Positions 33,109 through 43,822 of a DNA stretch of 64,000 nucleotides are shown piece after piece. The stretch's first letter is position 1. Every line of letters starts with the position of its first letter. Origin of the DNA: Proteus vulgaris (lineage in GTDB: Bacteria > Pseudomonadota > Gammaproteobacteria > Enterobacterales > Enterobacteriaceae). The DNA is taken from the NCBI GenBank assembly GCA_901472505.1, contig LR590468.1, forward strand, positions 992,001-1,056,000, written 5' to 3'. Made by a program: the position numbers and the translations under genes. The notes under the pieces were generated by a model. The model had not been told where the DNA came from, made no database searches, and saw only the letters and a program-made list of their open reading frames with translations.

Positions 33109-35949
33109 TTATTCTTGCTCACCAAGCCACTTTTGTTTACTTTTTAATACCTGTTCTCGCTCTACAATAAAACAATGATTATCCACAATCGCAGGTAACG
33201 CTTGTAGCGCAAGATGGTGTAATTCATTACGCAATGTGACATAAGCATGTGTTAAAGCTTGCGCTTCGTCCTCATCCATGACTTGGTATTTTGCCATTAA
33301 CTCAAAAATACGCACATTATCAGACCACCGTGTTAATGCGGGATATTGATGAGAAAAACGCAATACCAAATATTGTGCGATAAATTCAATATCTGTAATA
33401 CCGCCTGATGAGTTTTTTAAATCAAACTTGTCAGCTTGTGTTGGTGCAAGATGTTTCACCATTTTTTGGCGCATTTCGCGGACTTCATGTTGTAATACAT
33501 TGGCATCACGTGAAAGACACAATGTTTCGTGGCGAATACGAGAAAACATCTGTTGTAATTGGTCATCCCCATAAATCATTCTTGCACGAATTAAGGCTTG
33601 ATGTTCCCATGTCCATGCTTCATTTTTCTGATATTCATCGAAAGCTTGGATCGTACTTACTAGCATTCCTGATTCACCAGATGGACGTAAACGCGCATCG
33701 ACTTCATACAATACGCCAGAGGAAGTTCGCGTACTAAATAAATGGATAATGCGTTGAGCTAGGCGCAGGTAAAACTGACGAGCATCAATCTTTTTTGCCC
33801 CCGTTGTCACGATATTCATTGGACAATCTAATAAAAACACCAAGTCCAAATCAGAGCTATACCCTAATTCCCATCCCCCTAATTTACCATACCCAATAAC
33901 GGCAAATCCCAGCCCATCACGATTGGCTAAATGTTCAGGCTCACCATAGCGTTTCACCATATACGACCAAGCTTGATGAACAACAGCATGAATGATGGCT
34001 TCCGCTAGATACGTCAGGTGATCGCTGACTTTCATCACAGGTAATACCCCTGTAATATCTTCCGCTGCAATACGCAACAATTGCGCTTGTTTAAATTGGC
34101 GTAGTGCTTCTAGTCGTTGCTCTTCATCTTCTTCTGGCACACGTAATAAATATTGACGTAACTCATCACGATACGCATCTAAAGGTAGTGGCTGGTAGAG
34201 GGAGTTAGGATCAAGCAATTCATCTAACAGTAAAGGATGAAGTGCCAACTGTTCCGCAATCATTGGAGATGCTGCACATAATCGTATGACATGAGTGAGA
34301 ACTTCATCAGACTCTTGCATCAACTCTAAATAGGTTGTGCGACTGACAATGCTCAATAGTAACGGGGTGACTCGTTGTAACATGACTAACGCTGGAGATT
34401 GCTGGCAAATCTTAGCCAATAATTTTGGCATTAATGTATCAAGAACATCTCGCCCTCTTGGTCCTATCGTTCGCTTACCAATATCTTGGCGAAATATCTG
34501 TAATGTCTGATTAATCGCATTCAGTGACTCAACGGTGAGTGATTGATGAAATAATGTCGAAGTTTCAGGCAAACGTCCAAGTAACCAAAGACGTTTAAAC
34601 TCAGAAGTATCTTCTTCTTCTTCATTTTCATCTTCTTCACCAATTAATTGCGTGAAAATAACAGAAACGGCTTGCATTTTGTGGTTAATTTCTTGATAAA
34701 GCATTTCCCAGTTATCATATCCCATGGCAAAAGTGAGTCGTGCTTTATCCTCTTCACTATCTGGTAAGGTTTGCGTTTGCTGATCGTCAATGGATTGTAA
34801 TAAGTTTTCTAATCGACGAAGAAAGAGATAGCTTTCAGCTAATTGCGCGGTTTCTTTTTCTGTTAATAATTCAAGCGTTGTGATCGCCTTTAATACTGTT
34901 AATAGTGAGTTACTCTGTAAATCAGGCTCTCTGCCACCGCGAATTAACTGAAAAACTTGTGTAATAAATTCGATTTCACGAATTCCACCTGCACCGAGTT
35001 TGATGTTATCAATCATGCCACGGCGACGTACTTCACGACTTATCATGGATTTCATATTTCGTAGCGATTGAATAACACTGAAATCAATATAGCGACGATA
35101 AACAAAAGGACGTAGCATTTGACGTAAAACTTGGCAATACGCTTTCTTTTCTGCCCCTAATACGCGCGCTTTGATCATTGCATAGCGCTCCCAGTCTCGC
35201 CCTTGCTCTTGGTAATAATCTTCAAGCGCTGCAAAACTCATTACCAAAGGCCCACTTTCTCCAAATGGACGCAATCGCATATCAACACGATAGACGAAGC
35301 CATCAATAGTGTGTTGATCCAGTACTTTAATCAACTTTTGGCCTAATCGTGTAAAAAACTGGGCATTATCAAGTTCTCGACGTCCACCTTGTGTAAATCC
35401 ATTTTCAGGATAAGCAAAAATTAAGTCGATATCGGAAGAAAAGTTAAGTTCAAATCCGCCTAATTTCCCCATGCCTAAAATCAGCAATGGTTGAGGTTTA
35501 CCTTCACTATCACAAGGCGTTCCCCATTGTTGGCAACATTGCTGATAAAGCGTATCTCTTGCAACACAAATGAGTGTTTCAGCCAGTACGCTTAAGTGTT
35601 TTAGCGCACAAGGTATATCGACTAATTGGAAAAATTGTAACCATGCTATTCGTATTAATTGTTGATGACGAAATTGACGCAATATCCGCATAACAGCATC
35701 TTCATTATCAATATTGGCTAACATAGCTGTTAATTGAGTTTCATAATTCTGCCATTCAACACCCGAGGGGGGATTTTTCCTGATATCAGTCAACCATTGA
35801 GGATTAACGCGTAAATGCTCTGTTGCAAACGGGCTAAAAGCAAAAAACTGTTGCTCTGATTCACTAAAAGGCGCTAACGCATTTAATTGAGCAGAAAACC
35901 CACACTGTGCTTTATCCCACAATGATTGAAATACACTGATAACAGACAT
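33109..35949 (-). CDS. glnE: Bifunctional glutamine synthetase adenylyltransferase / adenylyl-removing enzyme GlnE
   Basis: GlnE adds and removes AMP on glutamine synthetase according to PII status, matching GS activity to nitrogen supply. At 946 residues it is the same length as in E. coli. Two nucleotidyltransferase domains are visible: the N-terminal deadenylylase with [20 protein letters not shown] and the C-terminal adenylylase with [20 protein letters not shown]; each has a downstream RLRPxGESG motif. It lies between ygiF (upstream) and hldE, the conserved order. Confidence 0.97.
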   Translation of the reverse strand: MSVISVFQSLWDKAQCGFSAQLNALAPFSESEQQFFAFSPFATEHLRVNPQWLTDIRKNPPSGVEWQNYETQLTAMLANIDNEDAVMRILRQFRHQQLIRIAWLQFFQLVDIPCALKHLSVLAETLICVARDTLYQQCCQQWGTPCDSEGKPQPLLILGMGKLGGFELNFSSDIDLIFAYPENGFTQGGRRELDNAQFFTRLGQKLIKVLDQHTIDGFVYRVDMRLRPFGESGPLVMSFAALEDYYQEQGRDWERYAMIKARVLGAEKKAYCQVLRQMLRPFVYRRYIDFSVIQSLRNMKSMISREVRRRGMIDNIKLGAGGIREIEFITQVFQLIRGGREPDLQSNSLLTVLKAITTLELLTEKETAQLAESYLFLRRLENLLQSIDDQQTQTLPDSEEDKARLTFAMGYDNWEMLYQEINHKMQAVSVIFTQLIGEEDENEEEEDTSEFKRLWLLGRLPETSTLFHQSLTVESLNAINQTLQIFRQDIGKRTIGPRGRDVLDTLMPKLLAKICQQSPALVMLQRVTPLLLSIVSRTTYLELMQESDEVLTHVIRLCAASPMIAEQLALHPLLLDELLDPNSLYQPLPLDAYRDELRQYLLRVPEEDEEQRLEALRQFKQAQLLRIAAEDITGVLPVMKVSDHLTYLAEAIIHAVVHQAWSYMVKRYGEPEHLANRDGLGFAVIGYGKLGGWELGYSSDLDLVFLLDCPMNIVTTGAKKIDARQFYLRLAQRIIHLFSTRTSSGVLYEVDARLRPSGESGMLVSTIQAFDEYQKNEAWTWEHQALIRARMIYGDDQLQQMFSRIRHETLCLSRDANVLQHEVREMRQKMVKHLAPTQADKFDLKNSSGGITDIEFIAQYLVLRFSHQYPALTRWSDNVRIFELMAKYQVMDEDEAQALTHAYVTLRNELHHLALQALPAIVDNHCFIVEREQVLKSKQKWLGEQE

Positions 35950-35975
35950 AAATAGACTCTCACGTTGTCAGGAAA

Positions 35976-36899
35976 TTAAGCAATAGACAATAACCATGCC
36001 GTAGAAGATAACTTAAAGTTCAACCATAAAACATGATAATAGTCGGTTGCAGTTGTAAATGTTAACGGCGAAATGGCATTGAGTGAATGTTGCATAGAAG
36101 CAGGCAAATCAGCCTGTTTTTTACACCAGTCAGAAAATAACGCTAACATTGCTGGCATAGTAATTGTTGGTGGAATTGGATTAGCAAAAATGGCCTCTTC
36201 CAATGCCTGTATTGCACTTAGCCATTTAGTGAGTTGTTGAGCTGTTGTATCACTGGGAGAAAGGTTTACTACACTCAACGATAACGATGGTTTATCTTTT
36301 GCTAGATAATAGCCTCTCGCAGCTTTACTGCGGGAGGCAAGGCGTAATCCGCCTTTTTCACCTAAATACGTCGCTAATGCAATAACATCTGACACATTGC
36401 CTTTTTTAAGTTCTAGCTCAAACTCTTCAATAGGTAATTCATATTGTTCGGTACGGATCGTGCCTTTATCTAAAACCACCTCAATTTGGCTATTTTGGTA
36501 CTCGACAAGCCAGATTTCACGATAAAAATCCGTATGAAATAGCACATTAAGTCGAGATTCCAATAAAGCAATATCAGTCTTTTCTGGCCAAATTTCAGTA
36601 GGGAAACGCGCTAATTCTAATTTAGGTTGTGCTAATTCAACGTTATATTCTGGACGTTGATGTAACCCAGCAACGACGTTGCCTGCTGTTTTAATCGTCA
36701 TCTCATAACTTTCATCAACACCACGAATACGTAATCCCATATCCCAACGACGAATTTGATTATCAGCAGTCTCAAAGTAAAGATTAGTCAGCTTTTTAGG
36801 AGCAGAATGCTGATGTGGTAAAGTCAGAATGCGCTGAATAATATGAGGAATAGCGGCAGGTATGGCACTCATTTTGAGTTCAGTTTCTAATTGGCTCAT
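35976..36899 (-). CDS. ygiF: CYTH-domain inorganic triphosphatase YgiF, short form lacking a full CHAD domain
   Basis: YgiF hydrolyses inorganic triphosphate through a CYTH tunnel domain. That domain is complete: ETELK (the ExExK motif, residues 5-9), MGLRIRG, GLHQRPEYNVEL, STDFYRE-like HTDFYREIWL, VVLDKG, FELELKKG and SKAARGYYLA, ending near residue 205. E. coli YgiF has about 433 residues with a C-terminal CHAD polyphosphate-binding domain; here only about 100 residues follow CYTH and the CHAD histidine signature is not evident. The shortening is in frame with no nearby remnant. It is the first gene of the ygiF-glnE-hldE run. Confidence 0.88.
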   Translation of the reverse strand: MSQLETELKMSAIPAAIPHIIQRILTLPHQHSAPKKLTNLYFETADNQIRRWDMGLRIRGVDESYEMTIKTAGNVVAGLHQRPEYNVELAQPKLELARFPTEIWPEKTDIALLESRLNVLFHTDFYREIWLVEYQNSQIEVVLDKGTIRTEQYELPIEEFELELKKGNVSDVIALATYLGEKGGLRLASRSKAARGYYLAKDKPSLSLSVVNLSPSDTTAQQLTKWLSAIQALEEAIFANPIPPTITMPAMLALFSDWCKKQADLPASMQHSLNAISPLTFTTATDYYHVLWLNFKLSSTAWLLSIA

Positions 36900-37118
36900 T
36901 CTATTTCCCTTAAGTAAATCAATTGATTAGTAAAATATTTGACGCATTTTCATTTAGCAAGTGATAGCCTAATAACAATAATGAATAAAAGGCAGATTAT
37001 CCCTATATTCTACCAGTTAAGACTGTTCTCATTCTGGTTTACTATTTGCTTACGCAAACTTTACTCTTTAGTATCAGTAAAAATATTCTCTTGTATAGAT
37101 AAAAAAGTTGAAAACATA

Positions 37119-37739
37119 ATGCGAAAATTACCCTTACTTTTTATTTCCTTACTTGGCTTAGGTATCTCTCTGAGCTCACACGCAGAAACTCGCTATGTTT
37201 CCGATGAATTATCCACTTATGTGCATAGTGGACCAGGAAATCAGTATCGAATTGTTGGCTCTTTAAATTCAGGTTCAACAGTGACTGTACTTTCTCGTAA
37301 TGCGGCAACGGGTTATGTACAAATTAAAGACGATAAAGATCGTACTGTTTGGTTGCCAGAAAACCAACTGAGTACCCAACCAAGCATGCGTACTCGTATT
37401 CCTGCTATGGAAAAAGAGATCCAAACACTGCGCGATAAACTGGCGAATATCGATCAAAGCTGGAATCAACGTACTATAGATATGCAAAATAAAGTTTCAA
37501 ACAGCGATGACATTATCAACGGATTGAAAAAAGAAAATGAGCAGATGAGAACAAAACTTGCTGTTGCTGAGAAAAAACTTGATTTTGCTAATCAACAGTT
37601 AGATGACAGACAACGCGACATCATCTTACAGTGGTTTATGTATGGTGGAGGTGTTGCCGGTGCAGGTCTTATTTTTGGTCTGATCCTTCCGCATATCATT
37701 CCTCGTCGCCGTAAACGCAACGATCGTTGGATGAACTAA
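37119..37739 (+). CDS. ygiM: SH3-domain membrane protein YgiM
   Basis: The YgiM family (TIGR04211) has a signal peptide, a bacterial SH3 domain, a coiled coil and a C-terminal transmembrane anchor; its role is not established. Here the signal peptide ends near residue 22 (SLSSHAETR), SH3 covers about 23-88 (DELSTYVHSGPGNQYRIVG), the coiled coil about 92-172, and the membrane helix about 175-197 (GGGVAGAGLIFGLIL), followed by a basic RRRKR tail. The ATG at 37119 is preferred over an unsupported frame open from 36939. cca follows after 27 bases. Confidence 0.9.
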   Translation: MRKLPLLFISLLGLGISLSSHAETRYVSDELSTYVHSGPGNQYRIVGSLNSGSTVTVLSRNAATGYVQIKDDKDRTVWLPENQLSTQPSMRTRIPAMEKEIQTLRDKLANIDQSWNQRTIDMQNKVSNSDDIINGLKKENEQMRTKLAVAEKKLDFANQQLDDRQRDIILQWFMYGGGVAGAGLIFGLILPHIIPRRRKRNDRWMN

Positions 37740-37766
37740 CATTCAGCCAAAAGGAATCATGATCCC

Positions 37767-39005
37767 GTGAAAATATATCTGGTTGGTGGCGCTGTACGTG
37801 ACCAATTATTACAGATGCCAGTAAAAGACAGAGATTGGGTCGTTGTCGGCGCAACACCTGAAGAGCTGTTACAACAAGGCTATCAACAAGTTGGGAAAGA
37901 TTTTCCCGTTTTTCTTCATCCTGATACACACGAAGAATATGCCCTTGCGCGCACGGAGAGAAAATCAGGCTCTGGCTACACGGGATTTACCTGCTACGCG
38001 GCACCAGATGTTACCTTAGAAGATGATTTAGCCCGTCGAGATCTCACCATTAACGCTATTGCTTATTCTGCCGATAGCGAATATGTCGACCCTTATCACG
38101 GCATAGATGACATCAATGCAAGATTACTTCGCCATGTCTCTGACGCATTTTCAGAAGATCCCTTAAGAGTTCTACGTGTTGCACGATTTGCGGCTCGATT
38201 TGCGCCTTTAGATTTTAGCGTAGCACCAGAAACGCTGCAGTTAATGAAAGTAATGGCGCAAAGTGGCGAACTAAATGCATTAACGGCAGAACGCGTTTGG
38301 AAAGAGACTGAAAAGGCCCTTGAGAGTCCTGCACCTCAGGTTTACTTCGAAGTTTTACGCCAATGTGGTGCTTTAAAAATTCTTTTCCCTGAAATTGATG
38401 CCCTGTTTGGTATTCCTGCCCCTGAAAAATGGCATCCTGAAATTGATACCGGCCTTCACGCTATGATGGTACTTAATATCGCTAGCCAATTAACAAATGA
38501 TATTGCTGTACGCTTTAGTGCTTTATGTCATGATTTGGGAAAAGGATTAACACCACCTGAAAAATGGCCTCATCATCATGGACATGGTCCAGCAGGTGTA
38601 CCTTTAGTTGAAGCATTATGCCAACGCTATCGTATTCCAAACCATATTCGTGATCTGGCTCGCTTAACAGCAAAATTTCACGATCATATCCATCGTATTG
38701 ATAGAATGCGCCCTTCTAAAATAATCCGCTTATTTGATGCCATTGATGCATGGCGAAAACCTGAACGGGTTGAGCAATTAGCGATGGTGAGTGAAGCTGA
38801 TGCAAGAGGACGCAAAGGATTAGAAAATATCGTTTATCCTCAGCGCACGTTTCTTTGCCAAGCTTTTGCAATAGCCAATAGCGTAGATATAAAACCAATA
38901 ATTGAAAGTGGATTAAAAGGCAGTGCAATACGAGAGGCGTTAACAAAACAACGAGAAGTCGCGATTATAGAATGGAAATCGCGACTTAATCAGGATAACG
39001 AATAA
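37767..39005 (+). CDS. cca: Multifunctional CCA-adding tRNA nucleotidyltransferase
   Basis: Cca builds or repairs the 3'-CCA end of tRNA. The 412-residue protein has the polymerase-beta-type motif [10 protein letters not shown] and DRDWVVVG at the N-terminus, [11 protein letters not shown], and [16 protein letters not shown]; the C-terminal HD domain ([21 protein letters not shown]) has the phosphohydrolase activity of the gamma-proteobacterial enzyme. The GTG start has AAGGA 11 bases upstream, and residues from it match the family N-terminus [12 protein letters not shown]. The E. coli neighbour uppP (bacA) is absent between cca and folB. Confidence 0.96.
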   Translation: MKIYLVGGAVRDQLLQMPVKDRDWVVVGATPEELLQQGYQQVGKDFPVFLHPDTHEEYALARTERKSGSGYTGFTCYAAPDVTLEDDLARRDLTINAIAYSADSEYVDPYHGIDDINARLLRHVSDAFSEDPLRVLRVARFAARFAPLDFSVAPETLQLMKVMAQSGELNALTAERVWKETEKALESPAPQVYFEVLRQCGALKILFPEIDALFGIPAPEKWHPEIDTGLHAMMVLNIASQLTNDIAVRFSALCHDLGKGLTPPEKWPHHHGHGPAGVPLVEALCQRYRIPNHIRDLARLTAKFHDHIHRIDRMRPSKIIRLFDAIDAWRKPERVEQLAMVSEADARGRKGLENIVYPQRTFLCQAFAIANSVDIKPIIESGLKGSAIREALTKQREVAIIEWKSRLNQDNE

Positions 39006-39356
39006 TTAAGCCTTACGCTCAATAATTACCCCCACACTTGTCGCTTGAGCTACTGCACCTGGTTTAGCTAATTTAATTTTTACTCTAGGCACAGAAAATT
39101 GAGTTATCAAGAGCTGCGCCACTTCTTCTGCAACACGTTCAACCAGCTCAAAACATCGTGTCTCAACATAATTAATGATTGCATTACTTACACTGGCATA
39201 GTCTAAACAATGAGCAACATCATCGGTTTGGGATGCGCGTTTGTTATCCCATTCCATTTCGATATCGAACACTAATTTTTGTTTTATGTTTTTTTCCCAA
39301 TCATAAACACCGATTGTAGTTATTACTGATAATTGCTCAATAAATACGATATCCAT
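39006..39356 (-). CDS. folB: Dihydroneopterin aldolase FolB
   Basis: FolB cleaves 7,8-dihydroneopterin to 6-hydroxymethyl-dihydropterin in folate synthesis. The 116-residue protein matches the family: MDIVFIEQLSVITTIGVYDWEK at the N-terminus, DYASVSNAI, and LVERVAEEVAQLL with the conserved Glu, then the catalytic Lys in KLAKPGAV. The ATG at 39356 is used in preference to a GTG one codon earlier. It converges on cca with no gap and is divergent from plsY. Confidence 0.94.
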   Translation of the reverse strand: MDIVFIEQLSVITTIGVYDWEKNIKQKLVFDIEMEWDNKRASQTDDVAHCLDYASVSNAIINYVETRCFELVERVAEEVAQLLITQFSVPRVKIKLAKPGAVAQATSVGVIIERKA

Positions 39357-39460
39357 CACGTCATCTCTTATTTTTTCTGCTCATCGGATACCACTTCCGA
39401 TGAAATATGCGTATTATCCATACATGCCTAACGAACTTACATAAACATTGGAGAATACAA

Positions 39461-40117
39461 ATGAGTGCTAACGCACTTGGAATGATCATCTTCGCCTACT
39501 TGTGCGGCTCAATCTCCAGCGCGATATTGATTTGCCGACTGGCAAGATTACCTGATCCAAGAAAATTTGGCTCTGGCAATCCCGGAGCGACCAACGTCCT
39601 ACGTATTGGTGGAAAAGCAGCCGCTGCGGCAGTTCTTATCTGTGACGTCCTAAAAGGGATGATCCCTGTTTGGCTCGCCTATTATTTAAATGTGCCTCCT
39701 TTTTACCTCGGCATTGTTGCCATCGCTGCTTGTCTTGGTCATATCTACCCCGTTTTCTTCCACTTTAAAGGCGGAAAAGGGGTTGCTACGGCCTTTGGGG
39801 CTATTGCCGCCATTGGTTGGGATTTAAGTGGCCTTATTGCTGGAACTTGGTTACTCACCGTATTACTCAGTGGCTATTCATCGCTTGGCGCTATTATCAG
39901 CGCATTGCTTGCCCCTTTTTATGTTTGGTGGTTTAAGCCAGAATTCACTTATCCCGTTGCTTTACTATCATGTCTGGTACTTTACCGTCATCACGACAAT
40001 ATTCAACGTTTATGGCGTGGCCAAGAAAGCCGGATCTGGCATAAGTTAAAAAAGAAAACAGAAAAAACAGAAAAAGAGATTATTCAAGAAGCTAAAGAGC
40101 AAGAAAAAGAAGATTAA
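39461..40117 (+). CDS. plsY: Acyl-phosphate:glycerol-3-phosphate acyltransferase PlsY
   Basis: PlsY transfers an acyl group from acyl-phosphate to glycerol 3-phosphate, the first step of phospholipid synthesis in the PlsX/PlsY route. The 218-residue integral membrane protein has the signatures [24 protein letters not shown] and [13 protein letters not shown], with five to six membrane helices. The ATG at 39461 has GGAG eight bases upstream. A charged C-terminal tail ([11 protein letters not shown]…) is longer than in E. coli. Confidence 0.94.
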   Translation: MSANALGMIIFAYLCGSISSAILICRLARLPDPRKFGSGNPGATNVLRIGGKAAAAAVLICDVLKGMIPVWLAYYLNVPPFYLGIVAIAACLGHIYPVFFHFKGGKGVATAFGAIAAIGWDLSGLIAGTWLLTVLLSGYSSLGAIISALLAPFYVWWFKPEFTYPVALLSCLVLYRHHDNIQRLWRGQESRIWHKLKKKTEKTEKEIIQEAKEQEKED

Positions 40118-40146
40118 TCTCACTCAGACCTAAAGATAAATTGCAC

Positions 40147-40174
40147 AAAAAAGCCACTTAATAGTGGCTTTTCT
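40147..40174. terminator. Bidirectional terminator between plsY and tsaD
   Basis: AAAAGCCACT (40149-40158) pairs with AGTGGCTTTT (40163-40172) around TAAT, between convergent genes. Confidence 0.85.
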
Positions 40175-40187
40175 TTATACTGATACG

Positions 40188-41210
40188 CTATTTATTTTCC
40201 AGTGCAGGCAATTGCGCTAATGGCCAACGAGGCCTAACCGTCACACTTAGAGGGCCTTCAGTACCGCCTTTAAAACGGATCATGCCTGCTAATGCGATCA
40301 TGGCGCCATTATCAGTACACAATTCAGGACGAGCATAGAAAACTTCCCCACCTAATTGCTTCATCACCGCTTCCATTTTAGCTCGCAATGTACGATTTGC
40401 ACTCACGCCACCTGCCATCACTAAACGCTTAAAGCCGGTTTGCTCTAAAGCTCTACGACATTTTATCGCCAAAGTATCAACGACAGCATCTTCAAAAGCA
40501 CGAGCAATATCAGCACGAGTTTGGTCTGAGTCATCATTTTGGCGAATGGTATTAGCAGCAAACGTTTTTAAGCCTGAAAAGCTAAAATCAAGACCAGGTC
40601 GGTCTGTCATTGGGCGAGGGAAAACAAATCGCCCTTCGGTGCCTTGTTGTGCCATTTTCGATAATACAGGGCCTCCGGGATAATCGAGTCCCAGTAATTT
40701 AGCTGTTTTATCAAAAGCTTCTCCAGCGGCATCATCAATAGACTCACCTAATAAAGCGTATTCACCTATTCCTGTCACACTAATTAATTGTGTGTGACCA
40801 CCTGACACTAACAACGCGACAAAAGGAAATTCAGGCGTTTTTTCTTCAAGCATTGGCGCTAATAAATGGCCTTCCATATGATGAACCGGAATAGCGGGAA
40901 CATCCCATGCAAAAGCTAATGAACGCCCGATAGTTGCCCCCACAAGTAATGCGCCAACAAGACCTGGGCCTGCTGTGTAAGCAACCGCATCAATATCTTT
41001 TGCCGTTAAATTTGCTTCTTTTAGTGCAGCTTGGATAAGAGGCACTGTTTTACGGATATGATCCCGCGAAGCAAGCTCAGGCACCACACCACCATAATCA
41101 GCGTGCAGTTTAATTTGACTATAAAGTTGATTCGCTAATAAACCGGCCTTATCATCATAAATTGCAATACCGGTTTCATCACAAGATGTTTCAATACCTA
41201 AAACTCGCAT
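40188..41210 (-). CDS. tsaD: tRNA N6-adenosine threonylcarbamoyltransferase TsaD
   Basis: TsaD, with TsaB and TsaE, transfers the threonylcarbamoyl group to A37 of ANN-decoding tRNAs. The 340-residue protein has the ASKHA-fold signatures [15 protein letters not shown], the metal-binding [10 protein letters not shown] (HxxxH) motif, [17 protein letters not shown] and [13 protein letters not shown]. Length and sequence match E. coli TsaD (337). It is divergent from rpsU across about 340 bases. Confidence 0.97.
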   Translation of the reverse strand: MRVLGIETSCDETGIAIYDDKAGLLANQLYSQIKLHADYGGVVPELASRDHIRKTVPLIQAALKEANLTAKDIDAVAYTAGPGLVGALLVGATIGRSLAFAWDVPAIPVHHMEGHLLAPMLEEKTPEFPFVALLVSGGHTQLISVTGIGEYALLGESIDDAAGEAFDKTAKLLGLDYPGGPVLSKMAQQGTEGRFVFPRPMTDRPGLDFSFSGLKTFAANTIRQNDDSDQTRADIARAFEDAVVDTLAIKCRRALEQTGFKRLVMAGGVSANRTLRAKMEAVMKQLGGEVFYARPELCTDNGAMIALAGMIRFKGGTEGPLSVTVRPRWPLAQLPALENK

Positions 41211-41311
41211 AACGCTTCCAAATTCTTCTTCGCAGACACGCGTAATAAATCAATTGTACCATTATTTCGGTGATTTTATACGCCTTCGCAACATCTTTTA
41301 CATACCAGCAT

Positions 41312-41340
41312 GTGACAAATTCCTTTTTCTGGTCTATAAT
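41312..41340 (+). promoter_or_regulatory. Sigma-70 promoter of the rpsU-dnaG-rpoD operon
   Basis: GTGACA (41312-41317) and a perfect TATAAT (41335-41340) are separated by 17 bases, upstream of rpsU. The remaining 200 bases before rpsU hold a long leader with no frame I can support; further promoters, as in the E. coli operon, are possible. Confidence 0.65.
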
Positions 41341-41540
41341 TATTCACCTATTTTAAGTGATTTAAATGTGTGGTTAGCGACTTTCGCTTTTTGTGTACTC
41401 ACTAAAAAGACACAAAAGTGAGAGTTTGCGTTTCAATTTTGTGCATCTCTTTACAAAGTGCCCTGCTTTGAAGTAAAATTCCGCACCATTTTAAATGTCG
41501 GCTGGCTTAAATAATGCCAGCGCAAACCGATTTCTATTGA

Positions 41541-41768
<228 letters not shown>

Positions 41769-41772
41769 TATT

Positions 41773-41790
41773 TTGCGGCTTATACCGCAA
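41773..41790 (+). terminator. Weak internal hairpin between rpsU and dnaG
   Basis: TTGCGG (41773-41778) pairs with CCGCAA (41785-41790). The E. coli operon has an attenuating terminator at this place. Here the U-tract is missing, so partial read-through or an RNA-processing site is possible. Confidence 0.4.
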
Positions 41791-41880
41791 CATATGCAGA
41801 CACTGTAGTCGCAGTTAAAGGCCGTGCTTTCTTATGAGAGCGCGGCTTATTCTCGTTCAACAACAGGCGTAAAAGGGCTT

Positions 41881-43629
41881 ATGGCTGGACGAATTCCACG
41901 TTCATTTATTAATGATTTGCTGGCTCGAACCGATATCATCGATCTTATCGACGCTCGTGTGCCGTTAAAAAAACAAGGCAAAAATCATTCAGCGTGTTGT
42001 CCGTTTCATAACGAAAAAACGCCCTCATTCACAGTAAATAGCGACAAACAATTTTATCACTGTTTTGGTTGCGGTGCGCATGGCAATGCTATTGATTTTT
42101 TAATGAACTACGACAGGCTCGATTTTGTCGAAACCATTGAAGAGTTAGCAGCAATGCATGGGTTAGAAGTTCCTTATGAATCAGGGACTGGCAGTAGCCC
42201 AATTGAACGACATATAAGACAAAATCTCTATCAAGTGATGGAGAAATTGAATCAGTATTATAGTAGCGCACTCAATAAGCCCGATGCTCAGGAAGCTAGA
42301 AATTACCTCACGCACCGTGGTCTTAGTGAAGATATTATTAGTCGTTTTTCTATTGGATATGTACCAAGTGGCTGGGATAATGTCCTAAAGCGATTTGGTC
42401 AAAATGCCGATAATAAAGCCCTACTTCTTGAAGCAGGCATGGTAATAACTAACGATAATGGTCGTACTTATGACCGTTTTCGCCAGCGAGTCATGTTTCC
42501 CATTAGAGATAGACGTGGTCGTGTTATTGCCTTTGGTGGCCGTGTTTTAGGCGATGATTTACCTAAATATTTGAACTCACCAGAAACAGAGATATTCCAT
42601 AAAGGCCGTCAACTTTACGGCCTTTACGAAGCACAACAATCTAATAATAACGTTACAAAGCTATTAGTTGTTGAAGGCTATATGGATGTTGTGGCATTAG
42701 CGCAGTTTGGTATTGATTATGCCGTTGCCTCATTAGGAACCTCTACAACAGCAGAACATATTCAGTTGCTCTTTAGGACAACGGATAACATTATTTGTTG
42801 CTATGATGGAGATAGAGCAGGACGTGATGCCGCATGGCGTGCATTAGAAACTGCACTTCCTTTTTTAAATGATGGCCGTTCTTTACGTTTTATGTTTTTA
42901 CCTGAAGGAGATGATCCAGATTCATTGGTACGTCGTGAAGGTAAAGACGCCTTTGAAAAACGTATGGAGCAAGCGCATTCATTATCAGAATTCCTGTTTG
43001 ATTCACTCGTTCCGCAAGTGGATCTAAGTACTCAAGAAGGCAATGGTAAGTTATACAGTTTAGCTCGACCATTAATAGATAAGATCCCAAGTGAAACTTT
43101 ACGTCTATATTTATTAAGAGAGCTTGGAAGCTTAACGGGAAATCCCGACATTGAGCAAATGGATCGTTTATTTGGTAGAACATCGGTAAATCACGAACTA
43201 TCGTATCAACCGACAATATTACGCCCAACACCCATGCGTATATTAATTGCCCTATTGATACAAAACCCAGAATTCTCTAAATTAGTACCCCCTCTTGAGG
43301 GATTGAATACAGAAAAAATTGCAGGTTTGTCACTCTTTATTGAACTTGTTTCAGTTTGCCAAGCACAACCTGGCCTTAATACAGGGCAGATTATTGAACT
43401 CTACAGAGAGAATAAATTCGGTAAACAGCTTGAAAAGTTGGCAATGTGGAACGATATAGATATAGATGAGATTGCAGAAAAAACCTTTACAGACACGTTA
43501 GATCATCTTTTTCTAACCGCAATGGACGAACGTTTAAACGCTCTTATTGCAAAAGAGAGAACAGAAGGCCTAACGCAAGATGAACGCGAAGAAGTCCAAT
43601 TGATAATACAGGCACGCGTTAAAAAGTAA
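41881..43629 (+). CDS. dnaG: DNA primase DnaG
   Basis: DnaG makes RNA primers at the replication fork. The 582-residue protein has an N-terminal CHC2 zinc ribbon (CCPFHNEKTPSF … FYHCFGCGAHGN), the RNA-polymerase basic patch, a TOPRIM catalytic core (VVEGYMDVVAL about residue 265; CYDGDRAGRDAAWRA about 308), and the C-terminal DnaB-binding domain. The ATG at 41881 follows AGGG and matches the E. coli N-terminus MAGRIPRxFI; an upstream in-frame ATG at 41824 is rejected. Confidence 0.97.
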   Translation: MAGRIPRSFINDLLARTDIIDLIDARVPLKKQGKNHSACCPFHNEKTPSFTVNSDKQFYHCFGCGAHGNAIDFLMNYDRLDFVETIEELAAMHGLEVPYESGTGSSPIERHIRQNLYQVMEKLNQYYSSALNKPDAQEARNYLTHRGLSEDIISRFSIGYVPSGWDNVLKRFGQNADNKALLLEAGMVITNDNGRTYDRFRQRVMFPIRDRRGRVIAFGGRVLGDDLPKYLNSPETEIFHKGRQLYGLYEAQQSNNNVTKLLVVEGYMDVVALAQFGIDYAVASLGTSTTAEHIQLLFRTTDNIICCYDGDRAGRDAAWRALETALPFLNDGRSLRFMFLPEGDDPDSLVRREGKDAFEKRMEQAHSLSEFLFDSLVPQVDLSTQEGNGKLYSLARPLIDKIPSETLRLYLLRELGSLTGNPDIEQMDRLFGRTSVNHELSYQPTILRPTPMRILIALLIQNPEFSKLVPPLEGLNTEKIAGLSLFIELVSVCQAQPGLNTGQIIELYRENKFGKQLEKLAMWNDIDIDEIAEKTFTDTLDHLFLTAMDERLNALIAKERTEGLTQDEREEVQLIIQARVKK

Positions 43630-43679
43630 ATACAGAATACAGAATTAAGATTAAAAACACGGCTTAATTGCCGCTATCG

Positions 43680-43698
43680 GTAGGTACTAAAAACCTAC
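43680..43698 (+). other. Short hairpin in the dnaG-rpoD spacer
   Basis: GTAGGT (43680-43685) and ACCTAC (43693-43698) can pair with a seven-base loop between dnaG and rpoD. The spacer is about 190 bases and would be the place for RNA processing or an internal promoter. Function is inferred from position only. Confidence 0.3.
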
Positions 43699-43822
43699 AT
43701 TTGCTACGCTGAGGGGACCGTAGCAATCGACAATGAAAATGCCCCTCCGTAGTTATTGTTGGCTGAACAGTTATCGCCGACCGACACCAACCCAAATTAC
43801 TTTGAAGTGTGGATACCGTCTT

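Noticed and set aside
36939..37118. Longer N-terminus for YgiM
   Set aside because: The extension lacks an RBS and would bury the signal peptide that begins at the ATG at 37119.
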